From positions 1 through 64,000 of the forward strand of contig JAKQSZ010000031.1 in assembly GCA_029569475.1 (NCBI GenBank): a stretch of 64,000 nucleotides of DNA. Reading direction: 5' to 3'. A program made the translations under genes and the position numbers. Shown in pieces: positions 52,626-61,964 of this stretch. Each line of letters opens with the position of its first letter. Position 1 is the first letter of the stretch. The notes below the pieces were generated by a model. The model ran no database searches. It had not been told where the DNA came from and worked only from the letters and a program-made list of their open reading frames with translations. The stretch is from Candidatus Eiseniibacteriota bacterium (GTDB lineage Bacteria; Eisenbacteria; RBG-16-71-46; CAIMUX01).

Positions 52626-55600
52626 GCCGCGGCCAGGGCCCCGATCCCGTCACCGCGATGACTGCCGCTCCGGAGCGCACCGGCGAGAACCGCGATGGAC
52701 CCCGGCTCTGTGAGCTGGTGTTGGCCGGCTTCGGTGTCTATGACCATCCGACCCGTTTTCTGTTCCCCGATGGACCGGCCGTCTTTCACGGACCCAACGA
52801 GTCGGGGAAGAGCACGGTGCTCGCCGGGATCCAGGCCGTGCTCTTCGGGCTGCCGGCCTCCACGAACCCGGCCGAGTACGGCACCGCCCGCTACCGGTCC
52901 CTGGCCTCGAGTTCTCGCGCCTTCTACGGCACGCTGCGCTGGCGACGCGGAGATCAGGAGTACCGGCTGCACCGTGCCTTCGAAAGCCGGCGCGTTCGCC
53001 TGACTTGCAGTTCGGCAGCCGGGGAGGAGGAGTTGTACAGCGGCGAGCACAATCCGCTCGGCCGGTCTTCGGCGGGCAGCGCCTTTCCCCGCCTGCTCCG
53101 CTCGATTCTCGGGATCTCCCAGCGGCATCTCTTCGTGGAAGCAACTTGCCTCCTGCAACCGGGGGACGGCGACCGGCGCGGGGCGGGGCAGACCGGGCAC
53201 GGATTGAGTTCGGAGCTCTGCCACATCATCTCGGGCAGTCGAACCGGCCGGATCGACGACATCAAGACCGCGCTCTTCGAGGCGGCCCGCCGGCTGACCA
53301 GCGCCACCGGGGACCAAGGCCTCATCAAGCCGGGCGGCACCCGTGCGGTGAACCAGCACCAGCAGGGGGCCATCGAACAGATCGAGCAGAGGATCATCGA
53401 GGCGCGCGAGACCCTCGAGTCCAGCCGAGAGTTCCTTGACGAGTACAACCGCTTGTCGGTCGAGCGGCAGGCGGAGGAGGCCCGCCACGGCCTCCATCGA
53501 GCCGAGCGCGACGCCACGACGAAGCGGGCGGAGACGTTGGGCGGATGGCTCGCTCTTGACGAGCAACGCCGGCAGCGAGCCGCCACGGCCAGCCGGCTCC
53601 GGAGGGCGCTGGAGGAACTGGACGAGATCGCGCGGCTGCGGGAGACGCTCGCCGGCGAGCTGCGCACCTACGCCGCCTTCGAGGATGTGCCTGCGGACCT
53701 TCCCCGTCGGATCGAAGCGCTCGGCGAGGCGCTTTCCCGCCGCGCGACCCATGAGGCGCTGGCCGCCAACGCCCAACGGCAGAACGCCGCCCGCGCCGCC
53801 CGAGAGGCCGAACTCGACGAGGAGATCTCCTGCCTTCGCCAATCCCTCGAGGCGCTCCCCGATCTCTTTTCCCGCCCCTCGCCGGGCGAGAGATCCATCG
53901 CGGCCCTCGAGGCGGAGACGAGGTCCTTCCTCCATGATGTGGAACGACTCGACGAGATCGAAGCCCGCTGGTCGCTCCTCGATGCGCAACTCGCCGACCA
54001 GGACTTCCTGCGGGGCGCACGGCTCGACGCCTTGCGCTCCATGATCGATGCCGGCGACGAGATTCGCGACCTGCGCCTGCGCGCGCGCGAGTTGGAGCTG
54101 CGGCGGCGGGAAGCGGCCCACACCGTCGAGCTCTCCAGCGCCCCCCATCCGGAGGCCGGATCCGCGGATCGTGCCTCGGCCATCTCCGGGTCCACACGGA
54201 CAGCGCGATCCTCCGCGGTCCCGAATGGCCCCGGGGGCTCGTCCCGCCGGCTGGGGTGGCTGTTGGCGTTGGCCGCGGTTCTTGTCGCCAGTGGGGCGCT
54301 TCTGGCTTTCACCGGCTTCCGCAACGCAGGCGTCGCGCTGCTTTCCTGCGGCGCCTTGCTCGCCCTCGCGACCGCGGGCCGGTACGCGGGACTCTCCCTC
54401 CGGCGTTTCCTCCGCACGCGGCGGGCGAACTCAGCATCCAGGGCCGAGGCGGGAGCAGGGACCGGGGCTGAGCCCCCCGCGGAGACGCTGACCGACCCAA
54501 CGGCACAGGGCCAGGATGTGGATGCTGCGGCCACCTTCGCCGGAAAGGAGCTCGACGGCATCAAGGCTCGCCTGCATGCGCTGGAACTTTCCATCCAGTA
54601 CCTGTCCTCCGACCTCGGGCCTTTCGCCACGACGACGCGCGCCGAACTGGCGCGCATGGAGCAGAGGTGGGAGCAGGCGGAAGCGGAACGCGGGCTGCTC
54701 GACCGCGAAGGCGGCAGGATCCGCGGCAGGTGGTTCCCTCAGGAACCTCAGGCCCCGGCCGGCCCACCGGATGTCACGGGGGCGCCGCTTCCCCTCCAGC
54801 AGGTGGAGTCGACCAGGAATCCACGTCCCCGCGAGCTGATGGGTTGGCGGGACGTAGCACGGCCCCACTGGTCCGAGACGCTCTGCCGTCTGGCCGACTT
54901 CGCGTTCGCGCTGGAGCCGGAGTGGCCGCAGGATCGACTCCTGACCGCGGGCTCCCTCCATGACACGCTGCTCACCCTCGACGCGGAGAAGTGGCGTCTG
55001 TTGCGTCAGACGCAGGCGCGCGGGCAGGAGTTGGAGAGCCGCCTGGCGGCGGCCACGGCGGAGAGGGAGCGACCGCTCCCGGACATCGCCGCCCCTTGCT
55101 CACCGGAAACCGGGGGAGGAGAAGCGGACTGGCGGCGCGCCCTCGAGTGCGCCGCGAAGGAGATCGTGACGGCGTGGCCGCACGTGGAGGACCCCGGAGT
55201 CAGCTTCGAGCCGGCCAGCGTCCCACTGGCCCCCCCTGGCTCCCGTTCTTCGTTGGCCTTGCGGCTGGGGCAGGCGCCGGTCGATGAGGGGCGCCGCTGG
55301 GTGCAGCGATTGCGGGAAGACGAACGCAGCGCGGCATCCGCGTGGCTGCGCCACCGCGAAATCCGCGACCGCGAGGCCGCCGTGCTCGCCACCGCGCGCG
55401 CCGCGAGCGTCGATGCGTTGCGCGACCAGATCCGGACGGAGGAGGCAGCGCTGGGCCAACTCGCCATCCGGCAGGAGTCGATCCTGGCGGGGAACACTGC
55501 CCTTGCCGCGCTGCGGGAGATGGAGGATCCGGCGGAGCGCGCTGCGGCCGCCCTCGAGGCGCAGCGTGGTTGCCACGAACGGGTGCGACAGCTCGATGAG

Positions 55601-56221
55601 CGGATCGAGACTTCCCGGCAACGGATCCAGGCGCTGGCGCTGCGTAACGCCTCTTTGGAAGGCCGCCGCCCCGCCTTCGTGGCGCAGGAGGAGCTGGAGC
55701 TCACCGAACTGGAAAGAGAGCTGATCCGCCTGCGCGAGGAGCGCGACGCGATCCTGCTGGCCTGGTCGTGGCTGCAACAAGCGGCGGAGACCTACCAGAG
55801 CACATACCGGGAGGACCTCGAGCAGCGGATCACCGCGCACTTCCGCACCCTCTCCGGTGCCCCGCGCCGGGTCGTGCTCGACCAGGACTTCCGGGCCGGC
55901 GTCCTCGGATCGCGCGGCGAAAGGCTGGTTGCGGAGCAGCTCTCCCAGGGCACTCGCGATCAGCTCGCCCTGGCCATCCGCCTGGGTGTGGCCGACCTGC
56001 TGGCCGATGCGCTTCCGCTGCCGCTCTTCTTCGACGACTCTTTTGTCCACTACGACAGCCGGCGGCTGGAGCAGCTGCGCCCCACCCTCGACCGGCTGGG
56101 AAAGACCCGTCAGTGGGTGCTGTTCACCCATCGGGAGGATCTGCGAGACTGGGCGCCGCCCGTGGTCGTCATCGCCGACAGGGAGCAGACCGGCCCACCG
56201 GCGGCGGAGAACACGGGGTGA
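52622..56221 (+). CDS. SbcC/YhaN-like coiled-coil ATPase with central membrane segment
   Basis: 1199 residues, ATGA overlap with the nuclease gene. Walker A GPNESGKST at 57-65 follows LAGFGVYDHPTRFLFPDGP. Long coiled-coil regions flank a centre with two hydrophobic segments at about 543-587 (WLLALAAVLVASGALLAF and NAGVALLSCGALLALA), as in YhaN-type proteins. The signature LSQGTRDQLALAIRLG (about 1107) and Walker B/D-loop PLFFDDSFVHYDSRR (about 1134) close the head domain. It is the Rad50-like ATPase partner of the nuclease; the TM pair suggests the complex is attached to the membrane. No zinc hook Cys-x-x-Cys noticed. A 40-bp gap precedes the patatin gene. Confidence 0.88.
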   Translation: MSRGQGPDPVTAMTAAPERTGENRDGPRLCELVLAGFGVYDHPTRFLFPDGPAVFHGPNESGKSTVLAGIQAVLFGLPASTNPAEYGTARYRSLASSSRAFYGTLRWRRGDQEYRLHRAFESRRVRLTCSSAAGEEELYSGEHNPLGRSSAGSAFPRLLRSILGISQRHLFVEATCLLQPGDGDRRGAGQTGHGLSSELCHIISGSRTGRIDDIKTALFEAARRLTSATGDQGLIKPGGTRAVNQHQQGAIEQIEQRIIEARETLESSREFLDEYNRLSVERQAEEARHGLHRAERDATTKRAETLGGWLALDEQRRQRAATASRLRRALEELDEIARLRETLAGELRTYAAFEDVPADLPRRIEALGEALSRRATHEALAANAQRQNAARAAREAELDEEISCLRQSLEALPDLFSRPSPGERSIAALEAETRSFLHDVERLDEIEARWSLLDAQLADQDFLRGARLDALRSMIDAGDEIRDLRLRARELELRRREAAHTVELSSAPHPEAGSADRASAISGSTRTARSSAVPNGPGGSSRRLGWLLALAAVLVASGALLAFTGFRNAGVALLSCGALLALATAGRYAGLSLRRFLRTRRANSASRAEAGAGTGAEPPAETLTDPTAQGQDVDAAATFAGKELDGIKARLHALELSIQYLSSDLGPFATTTRAELARMEQRWEQAEAERGLLDREGGRIRGRWFPQEPQAPAGPPDVTGAPLPLQQVESTRNPRPRELMGWRDVARPHWSETLCRLADFAFALEPEWPQDRLLTAGSLHDTLLTLDAEKWRLLRQTQARGQELESRLAAATAERERPLPDIAAPCSPETGGGEADWRRALECAAKEIVTAWPHVEDPGVSFEPASVPLAPPGSRSSLALRLGQAPVDEGRRWVQRLREDERSAASAWLRHREIRDREAAVLATARAASVDALRDQIRTEEAALGQLAIRQESILAGNTALAALREMEDPAERAAAALEAQRGCHERVRQLDERIETSRQRIQALALRNASLEGRRPAFVAQEELELTELERELIRLREERDAILLAWSWLQQAAETYQSTYREDLEQRITAHFRTLSGAPRRVVLDQDFRAGVLGSRGERLVAEQLSQGTRDQLALAIRLGVADLLADALPLPLFFDDSFVHYDSRRLEQLRPTLDRLGKTRQWVLFTHREDLRDWAPPVVVIADREQTGPPAAENTG

Positions 56222-56262
56222 GAGAACTCACGTCGGAACGGCCCTCCGCCCCTCGAAAGGAC

Positions 56263-57234
56263 ATGGCCATGAAGCTCGGCCTGGCGATGCCGGCGGAACC
56301 CGCCTCGAGGCGCCGCGCGTTTTTCACCTGGTTTCTTCTCGTGACGCTCTGCCTGCTCTGGCTGGGCCCGCCGGCAGGATGCTCGTTCCGGCGGGCCGCT
56401 CCGCCGCAGCCGCAGATGCGGATCGTCGAGACGCGCCCCAAAATCGGCGTGGCCCTGGCGGGGGGCGGCGCGCGCGGCTTCGCCCACATCGGGGCGTTGC
56501 GCGTGTTGGAGCAGGAGAAGATCCCGATCGATCTGGTGGTGGGCTCCTCCGTGGGGAGCCTCATCGGCGCGCTCTACGCCGACCAGGGAAGGGTGTTGGA
56601 TGCCGAGTACCACGCCCTGGCCATCCAGCCGGAAGACCTCTTCGACTTTCGCGCGCTCTCCATCCTGTCGGGTGGCCTGGTGAAGGGCGAACGCCTGGAG
56701 AAGTTCGTTGAAACGCAGCTCAAGAGCCGTCGCATCGAGGAGATGAAGGTGCCCTATGCGGCCGTGGCGGTCGACCTGGCCAGCGGACGGGCCGTCGTCT
56801 TCGACCACGGGCCTCTGGCCCCGGCCGTTCATGCCTCCTGCGCGATTCCCGGGGTCTTCGTTCCGGTCACGATCGACGGCGTCACCTACATCGACGGCGG
56901 CGTGCGCGAGCCGATTCCGATCGGCACCGCCCGCCGCCTCGGAGCCGATGTCGTCATCGCCCTGACGCTGCCGCCACCACGCCCCCTGTCCCCGCCCAAG
57001 GGCCCCATCGCCATCATCCATCACGCCGTCTCGCTGATGTCAGCCGAGATCGAGGCGCTGAAGTCGGGCGAGGCCGACGCCGTCATCCGGCCCGAGGTCG
57101 GGACGATCGACTTCGACGATTTCTCCCAGAAGCGACGCCTGCTCGAGGCCGGCGAAGAGGCGGCGCGACGCGCGCTCCCCGCGATTCTGGAGGCGATCGA
57201 CCGGCACACCCGCCGGGACACTCTGCCCCTGTGA
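56263..57234 (+). CDS. Patatin-like phospholipase, lipoprotein
   Basis: 323 residues from the ATG at 56263 with AAGGA upstream; a GTG at 56218 overlapping the previous stop is an alternative, as is ATG 56269. A hydrophobic segment (FFTWFLLVTLCLLWLGPPAGC) ends in a plausible lipobox, so it may be membrane anchored. Catalytic elements are the oxyanion loop LAGGGARGFAHIG, the nucleophile GSSVGS, and the DGG motif (YIDGGVREPIP) of the Ser-Asp dyad. It hydrolyses acyl lipids. Close spacing behind the SbcC/D-like pair suggests co-transcription, an unusual partner. Confidence 0.9.
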   Translation: MAMKLGLAMPAEPASRRRAFFTWFLLVTLCLLWLGPPAGCSFRRAAPPQPQMRIVETRPKIGVALAGGGARGFAHIGALRVLEQEKIPIDLVVGSSVGSLIGALYADQGRVLDAEYHALAIQPEDLFDFRALSILSGGLVKGERLEKFVETQLKSRRIEEMKVPYAAVAVDLASGRAVVFDHGPLAPAVHASCAIPGVFVPVTIDGVTYIDGGVREPIPIGTARRLGADVVIALTLPPPRPLSPPKGPIAIIHHAVSLMSAEIEALKSGEADAVIRPEVGTIDFDDFSQKRRLLEAGEEAARRALPAILEAIDRHTRRDTLPL

Positions 57235-57390
57235 ACGGAGGCCGGGAGGACGAAGGTGGCGGCGACCCAGCGGAAAAGGGGCCCGCCGTCTACTCAGCGG
57301 ACAAAGGACGGCGCGTCGCCCGCCAGCCGCTCCGGGAGGCTCTGAGCCCTTTCTCCGGTGGCTTCAAGGACGACGCGCCTCTGGCCGGAT

Positions 57391-57416
57391 GGCAGCAGTC
57401 GCGTCGAGCTGCTGCC
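57391..57416 (-). terminator. Hairpin between convergent genes
   Basis: GGCAGCAG (57391-57398) pairs with CTGCTGCC (57409-57416) around a 10-nt loop, 21 bp beyond the stop of the leftward secreted-protein gene. No T-tract. Confidence 0.4.
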
Positions 57417-57437
57417 TACCGTCGCTCGAACCTTGCG

Positions 57438-58034
57438 CTAGAACAGCTGCTTGACCCGGCCCCAGGTCGTCGTCTCGACCGGGGTCCCGGCCGGATTGCC
57501 GTTGACCCAGTAGTTGAAGTTCTGTCCGGTGTAGGTGCTGATGCCCGGAGCAGTGTCCGGCATTCCGCTTCCGTAGGAGTTCGACCAGTAGGCCACGAGG
57601 CTGCCGCTGTCGAGCAGAGACATCCGGGGGCTGGCCTGGGACTCGTAGAGCGCCATCATCCAGTAGGTCCCCGCGGGGATCTCCGGCGTGGTCGTGAAGG
57701 CGATGTTGTCGTACGTCATCTGGGTGTCGAGGAAAACCGGTCCCGTCACAGCCATGAGGTTCTGCGGCAGGCCATCGCCGCCCGAGGAATACAGACCGAA
57801 GATCCCATTCGACGCGAAGGGCTGGCCGTCTTCGTGGCCGTACATCAGGCCGAAGCTCTCCAGCACGATCGGTTCCGGAATCACAACCTGGACTCCGAGA
57901 ACGTAGTTCGGGGAGTGCGACGACTGGGTCTCGAACGGGTCGGTGTTGCCATAGGTCTCTGCCGAGACCGCGCCGGCAACCGAGAAGGCAAGCACGGCGG
58001 CGCAAGCGAGCGCGAACAGATTGACAAGGCGCAT
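57438..58034 (-). CDS. Secreted beta-sandwich protein, unknown function
   Basis: 198 residues, ATG at 58034 with AAGGAG upstream. A clear signal peptide (MRLVNLFALACAAVLAFSVA GAVSA) precedes a domain rich in Gly/Ser/Tyr/Asn with short strands (YVLGVQVVIPEPIVLESFGL, GIFGLYSSGGDGLPQNLMAV, IPAGTYWMMALYESQA). The Y-W-M-M-A-L and A-G-T-Y strands resemble Ig/jelly-roll extracellular domains. No sorting tail and no catalytic motif. It is preceded by 399 bp with no gene and followed by a hairpin. I do not recognise the family. Confidence 0.75.
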   Translation of the reverse strand: MRLVNLFALACAAVLAFSVAGAVSAETYGNTDPFETQSSHSPNYVLGVQVVIPEPIVLESFGLMYGHEDGQPFASNGIFGLYSSGGDGLPQNLMAVTGPVFLDTQMTYDNIAFTTTPEIPAGTYWMMALYESQASPRMSLLDSGSLVAYWSNSYGSGMPDTAPGISTYTGQNFNYWVNGNPAGTPVETTTWGRVKQLF

Positions 58035-58433
58035 GAACTCTCCTTTCGGGCGAATCTCCGTAAGCTAGGAGCAATGGCAGATTGAGCACCTTCGGACCAG
58101 CCATCGATGAACCGGCGGACCCGGTAGTTCCCCAACCCCGCCTGGTCCAGGACAGTGGACCCCCAGGCCGCAGCCAGTATCGAAGAGATCTCCGAGACCG
58201 ATCGTGCCCGGGAGGTGGAATGTGCCACCGAAACAATTCTAGACGGTGGTGGGTCTCCAGCGCAACCTCTTGGGCGGACAGGAGGGCGTCTACAGCGAGC
58301 GCCAATCTCGCCTCCCGCGGATCGTCAAAGAGGCCCGGAGACACTCATCCGTCGAGAAACTAACGGACTACAGTGATCTCATCTGGCGCTGGCGGGTTCG
58401 TCCGGGGCGTATCCCGGCGCTCCGGCCCGACGC
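58035..58433. other. Intergenic region, no gene seen
   Basis: 399 bp between two minus-strand genes. It holds a 5-bp inverted repeat GGTGG-AATGTG-CCACC near 58216 and some weak -10-like words for the secreted-protein gene. Open frames are random. The region separates the six-gene membrane operon to its right from the secreted-protein gene. Confidence 0.4.
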
Positions 58434-59156
58434 TCAGGCGTATCCCCGATGCTTCAGCAGATCTCCCCACCACTCCTTGTAGAGGAAGCAATCGTCGGGG
58501 AACCCCAGCATCTGCTCGAACCTCGCCGGGCTGACGCTGAAGGTCATGATGTCGGGCGGCACGTACCGGCGCATGGCGATGTCCGTGCCGCCCACCACCG
58601 GGCGGTCCGACCCGCTCAACTCCCGCCAGAGCAGTCCGCACCCCGAGCTGAATGGAGCCTGGGTGAGCCGTGGATCTTCCGACCAGAACCCCGCCAGCGT
58701 CATGAGGGCGCCGAGCCGATCCGGATCGACCAGAAATGTCGTCGAGCGTACCGCCTCCCACTTCTCCAGGCGGAGCGGGCCGATCAGGGCAGTGTCCCCC
58801 TCCAGGCGAGGTGGCCGGGCCTGGTCCACGTACGCCTGCGCCAGTTCAGGGCGGGCTCGCAGACCCTCCCCCGTTGGAGCGCCCGCACCGTCCGTCAGGA
58901 AGTGGGCCATGTAGGGTGGGTACTCCGACTTCAGCCCCAGCGAGAAGTGCGCCCCCATGCACCCGCCTCCATCCCGGCGGAACACGACGGTCTGTCCCTT
59001 GAGCCACCGCCCGTAGTACCCGAAGCAGCAGGCGTGACCCTCGGCGGTGATCACCGGATCGAAGCCGTCCTCCGGGGCGGCGTCATAGACCGCCAGAATC
59101 GGGGTGGAAAGACGCAGGGCTTCGGTCAGCCGCTGCACAGCCTGCGGCGTCGGCAT
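58434..59156 (-). CDS. DUF169-family protein
   Basis: 240 residues, ATG at 59156 with AGGAGG upstream, 11 bp after the stop of the preceding operon gene, so it is very likely the last gene of the five-membrane-protein operon. DUF169 hallmarks are the HACCFGYYGRWLKG segment, the GGGCMGAHFSLG segment, and a conserved C-terminal FPDDCFLYKEWWGDLL. Multiple conserved cysteines suggest a metal or iron-sulfur site, but none is proven for the family. Soluble and cytoplasmic by composition. Confidence 0.8.
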   Translation of the reverse strand: MPTPQAVQRLTEALRLSTPILAVYDAAPEDGFDPVITAEGHACCFGYYGRWLKGQTVVFRRDGGGCMGAHFSLGLKSEYPPYMAHFLTDGAGAPTGEGLRARPELAQAYVDQARPPRLEGDTALIGPLRLEKWEAVRSTTFLVDPDRLGALMTLAGFWSEDPRLTQAPFSSGCGLLWRELSGSDRPVVGGTDIAMRRYVPPDIMTFSVSPARFEQMLGFPDDCFLYKEWWGDLLKHRGYA

Positions 59157-59167
59157 TCGTACCTCCT

Positions 59168-60340
59168 CTAGCGAACCGTGAACCAGCTCGCCGCGTCGAC
59201 CACTCCGCTCGTCTGCAGGATGATCCCCACCACCAGCAGCAGGAGGATGATCGCCTTGCCCATGTCCTGCCCCTTGAGGCTGCCCAGCTGGCGCGGCTCC
59301 TTGGACAGGTAGGCTCCGGCCACGAACAACTCCTCGCCGATCAGGGTATAGTCGCAGGCCGCCACGAAAAAGGGAAGCTGGCTCGCCTCGGCCGTGCCCG
59401 CGATCTGGATCGCCCCCGCGGCGTTGCCGTTCTCGGCCAGGAGCAGGGACTCAGCGTAGAAGCAGCCGAGCATGAAGACCGCGGCGGGGGCTTCCCGCGC
59501 CATCATCCCCTCCAGTGCCGCCGCATAGCCGAACTGGTCATCCGTCAGGTAGTACACCATCTCCTCACGGTGCCCATCGGGCCGTCCCTCGGACAGGTAC
59601 GCCTCCTTGACGGTCTCCCGGGCCGCCACCATGACCAGCGATCGGGAGACCGGCACCTCCAGGCGCGCGTCATACTGCGCCGAAAGCCGGCCGACCCGGC
59701 CGAGGATGGCCAGGCCCGCCAGGGTCTGAACGTTGTCCATGTCCTGCGTCCCGGGCAGGAAGAGGATCTGCCGCCCCATCTCGGTCGCCCGGCCAACCGC
59801 CTCGTCGACCGCCTCGAGACCGGCGATCCTCCGCACGAAGATCGACGCGCCGCGCCGAGCCCGCTCGATGTAGAACATGATCAAGGAGGTGAGAACGATG
59901 ACGGCGATCAGGATGTTCAGGCGTCCGGTGTGGAACCACTGTCCGCTGGAGCTCACCGGCCCAAGCGAAACCACGCCGGTGGTCAGTTCCTCCATCGCGC
60001 CGCCGGGTCCCGGCGGAAAGCGAAGCAGCGCCTCCAGACGGTATTCGTAGGCGACACCGTCCACCACCTCATTGTCCTGATACTCCCCCTCCTCCGCGGC
60101 GGACTCGGTGACCACGATGAGAGAGTCGCGGCCGCCGAACTCGCGGCGGGACAATCGCACAACATGCGCGCCGGGAATCCCCGGCCAGCGGACCGTGATG
60201 CTGCCGCCCCCGTCGTCGGGCGTGTCCACGGCCTCCGCCTCGACCAGGGCCGCCGTCGGGATGGCATCCGCGGAGGAAGGCGGGATCAGCAGGACCAGAA
60301 CCAGGACGCCGAGGAGCGTCCGGGCGGCCCGCGCGTTCAT
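59168..60340 (-). CDS. FN3-domain membrane protein A (paralogue 2 of the five-protein membrane operon)
   Basis: 390 residues, ATG at 60340 overlapping the upstream stop (ATGA). A signal peptide (TLLGVLVLVLLIPPSSADA) precedes a fibronectin-III-like domain (DTPDDGGGSITVRWPGIPG ... YEYRLEAL) and a TM helix (ILIAVIVLTSLIMFYI). A long conserved domain follows: VDEAVGRATEMGRQILFLPG, TQDMDNVQTLAG, PVSRSLVMVAARETVKEAYL, YYLTDDQFGYAAALEG, ACDYTLIGEELFVAGAYL. A final TM helix (KAIILLLLVVGIILQ) closes it. It is very close to the paralogue at 62713-63981 over the conserved domain but diverged in the FN3 part. It vaguely recalls a DUF6754-type family; function unknown. Confidence 0.85.
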   Translation of the reverse strand: MNARAARTLLGVLVLVLLIPPSSADAIPTAALVEAEAVDTPDDGGGSITVRWPGIPGAHVVRLSRREFGGRDSLIVVTESAAEEGEYQDNEVVDGVAYEYRLEALLRFPPGPGGAMEELTTGVVSLGPVSSSGQWFHTGRLNILIAVIVLTSLIMFYIERARRGASIFVRRIAGLEAVDEAVGRATEMGRQILFLPGTQDMDNVQTLAGLAILGRVGRLSAQYDARLEVPVSRSLVMVAARETVKEAYLSEGRPDGHREEMVYYLTDDQFGYAAALEGMMAREAPAAVFMLGCFYAESLLLAENGNAAGAIQIAGTAEASQLPFFVAACDYTLIGEELFVAGAYLSKEPRQLGSLKGQDMGKAIILLLLVVGIILQTSGVVDAASWFTVR

Positions 60341-61098
60341 TGAGTCAAGCCCAGCCACGAGCCAAAGAGGAAGTCCATGCGGCCGATGAGGAGCGACATG
60401 CGGCTCATCACCGTGTAGCCGAAGGAGGCGCCGAAAGTGACCATGATGAACAGGATGCCGACCCGGGCCACTCCCCCGGCGACCCGCTTGTGCTCGACCG
60501 AGAAGAAGAAGTACACCAGACCGCAGAAGGTCCCGACGAAGATGAAGAGGGCATCCCAGTCGATGTGAAAGGGCAATCCCAACCCGAGGAAGGTGCCCCG
60601 GCCCGGACCGACCAGCGGAACGAGCGTGTTGTGGATCTGGCTGATGGCGTTGGACTGCAGGTAGGTGATGAAGTAGAGCCCGGCCGTCGACCCGACAATG
60701 AAGGCCAGCGGCCAGCGCGAGATCCAGCCGATCTTCGGGACCAGGCGCAGCAGCATCATCACGCCCAGAATCCCCGCTCCCAGGTAGAGCCAGCGGCCGT
60801 CCATCCCTCCCGAGGCCGCCGCTCCCTCCATCGCCTGCGAGAGCGTATCCCGCACCGCTCCCCCGGTCGTCGCCTGCCCGACCGCGGGCGGAGAGAACAA
60901 ATCCCGCGCCGCCCCGCTCAGGTTCACGATCAGCTTGGGGTAGATGTTCTGCCAGAAGAGGCTGACGAACCAGTACCCGGCGGAGACGCCGACGAAGATC
61001 GACTCGCAGAACTTGTACACCGGGTTGTCCCGATAAAGGAAGGAGAAGATCCCCAGGGTGAGGAACGCTGCGATCCAGACACCGGCGTCGCCGCTCAT
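60337..61098 (-). CDS. Integral membrane protein D of the membrane operon
   Basis: 253 residues, ATG at 61098 (GGAGG upstream) overlapping the previous stop. Six or seven TM helices (VWIAAFLTLGIFSFLY, IFVGVSAGYWFVSLFW, LYLGAGILGVMMLLRLVP, PLAFIVGSTAGLYFITYL, IDWDALFIFVGTFCGLVYFF, ILFIMVTFGASFGYTV). Between TM2 and TM3 is a short Gly/Ala/Thr-rich loop. No transporter motif, nucleotide site or charged TM pair that I can name. It is packed between C and A in the operon with 4-nt overlaps, so stoichiometric membrane partner of the FN3 paralogues is the best inference. Confidence 0.8.
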   Translation of the reverse strand: MSGDAGVWIAAFLTLGIFSFLYRDNPVYKFCESIFVGVSAGYWFVSLFWQNIYPKLIVNLSGAARDLFSPPAVGQATTGGAVRDTLSQAMEGAAASGGMDGRWLYLGAGILGVMMLLRLVPKIGWISRWPLAFIVGSTAGLYFITYLQSNAISQIHNTLVPLVGPGRGTFLGLGLPFHIDWDALFIFVGTFCGLVYFFFSVEHKRVAGGVARVGILFIMVTFGASFGYTVMSRMSLLIGRMDFLFGSWLGLTQ

Positions 61099-61964
61099 CG
61101 CTGGCCTCCCGCGGCGGCAGTCCCACCGGCGCCGCGAGTACGGCGGCTGATGAAGTAGGCGATGTTGCCGATCACGATGAAGGCCACGACGACCACGTGG
61201 CTCCAGGACTGCGACAACATGTACTGCGATCCCTTTCCGCGGAGCCCCGTCACCACCTCGTACTCGGCCGCGCCTTTCATGCCCCCGACGATTCCGGCCA
61301 GCTGGCGCGGAAAGTACGGATAGAACTGCGGCGTCTGCACCGCGGTCGACCCGGAGGCGATCAGGGCATGGAAGCGATCCCCGGCGAACTGCACCCACTC
61401 CACCGTGCCGGGATAGCCGGCGGAGAGATTGAAGACAAACGCGATGGAGCGGAAGTCCTCCACCCCGTGCATGATGGGGAACTGCCCGATCGGCCGGCCG
61501 CGAAAGTCCCGCGGGAAGACCGCCGGGATGCCCGAGCCCATTCTCTGGATGACGACCTCATTGCCTGACTGAAAGCCCAGGTTGATGTAGTCCACGCCAT
61601 ACTCGGGAGACAGCGCCGCCACTTGGGGATCGCGCAGGGCCTCGGCGAAGGCGAGTTCGGCCTGCTGCGGTCCCTGCGGCCAGAGCCCCATGACGATGAT
61701 GCGCAGCCCCCGGGTGAGGGCCTGGCGGATGAACGTCACGGCCATGGGCTGGATCTCCGCGGCCGTGCCGGGGTCATAGTCGCAAGCCAGGAGCACCTTG
61801 GAGCCGGGCGGCAGCTTCTCGACGCTCTCATGGAGGCCACGGACTTCCGGCGTCACCGTGATCTCCTGCTCGATCTTGATGAACAACGGGATGGTGACGG
61901 CCACCGCCACCAGCAGAAAGATGATTCGGCGGTCGACGCGCAGCGCGGTTTCGAGGAGCCCCAC
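61095..61964 (-). CDS. Membrane-anchored protein C of the membrane operon (extracytoplasmic Rossmann-like domain)
   Basis: 289 residues, GTG at 61964 overlapping the upstream stop (TAGTG). TM helix at 14-32 and another near 254-274 (SHVVVVAFIVIGNIAYFIS) bracket a domain of about 220 residues with alternating beta/alpha pattern (KVLLACDYDPGTAAEIQPMA, RGLRIIVMGLWPQGPQQAEL, EYGVDYINLGFQSGNEVVIQ, RPIGQFPIMHGVEDFRSI). The Gly-rich LGFQSGNE and PGTVEWVQF stretches could bind a ligand. No known family recognised. Probably a periplasmic sensor or docking unit of a multi-protein inner-membrane complex. Confidence 0.8.
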   Translation of the reverse strand: MGLLETALRVDRRIIFLLVAVAVTIPLFIKIEQEITVTPEVRGLHESVEKLPPGSKVLLACDYDPGTAAEIQPMAVTFIRQALTRGLRIIVMGLWPQGPQQAELAFAEALRDPQVAALSPEYGVDYINLGFQSGNEVVIQRMGSGIPAVFPRDFRGRPIGQFPIMHGVEDFRSIAFVFNLSAGYPGTVEWVQFAGDRFHALIASGSTAVQTPQFYPYFPRQLAGIVGGMKGAAEYEVVTGLRGKGSQYMLSQSWSHVVVVAFIVIGNIAYFISRRTRGAGGTAAAGGQR

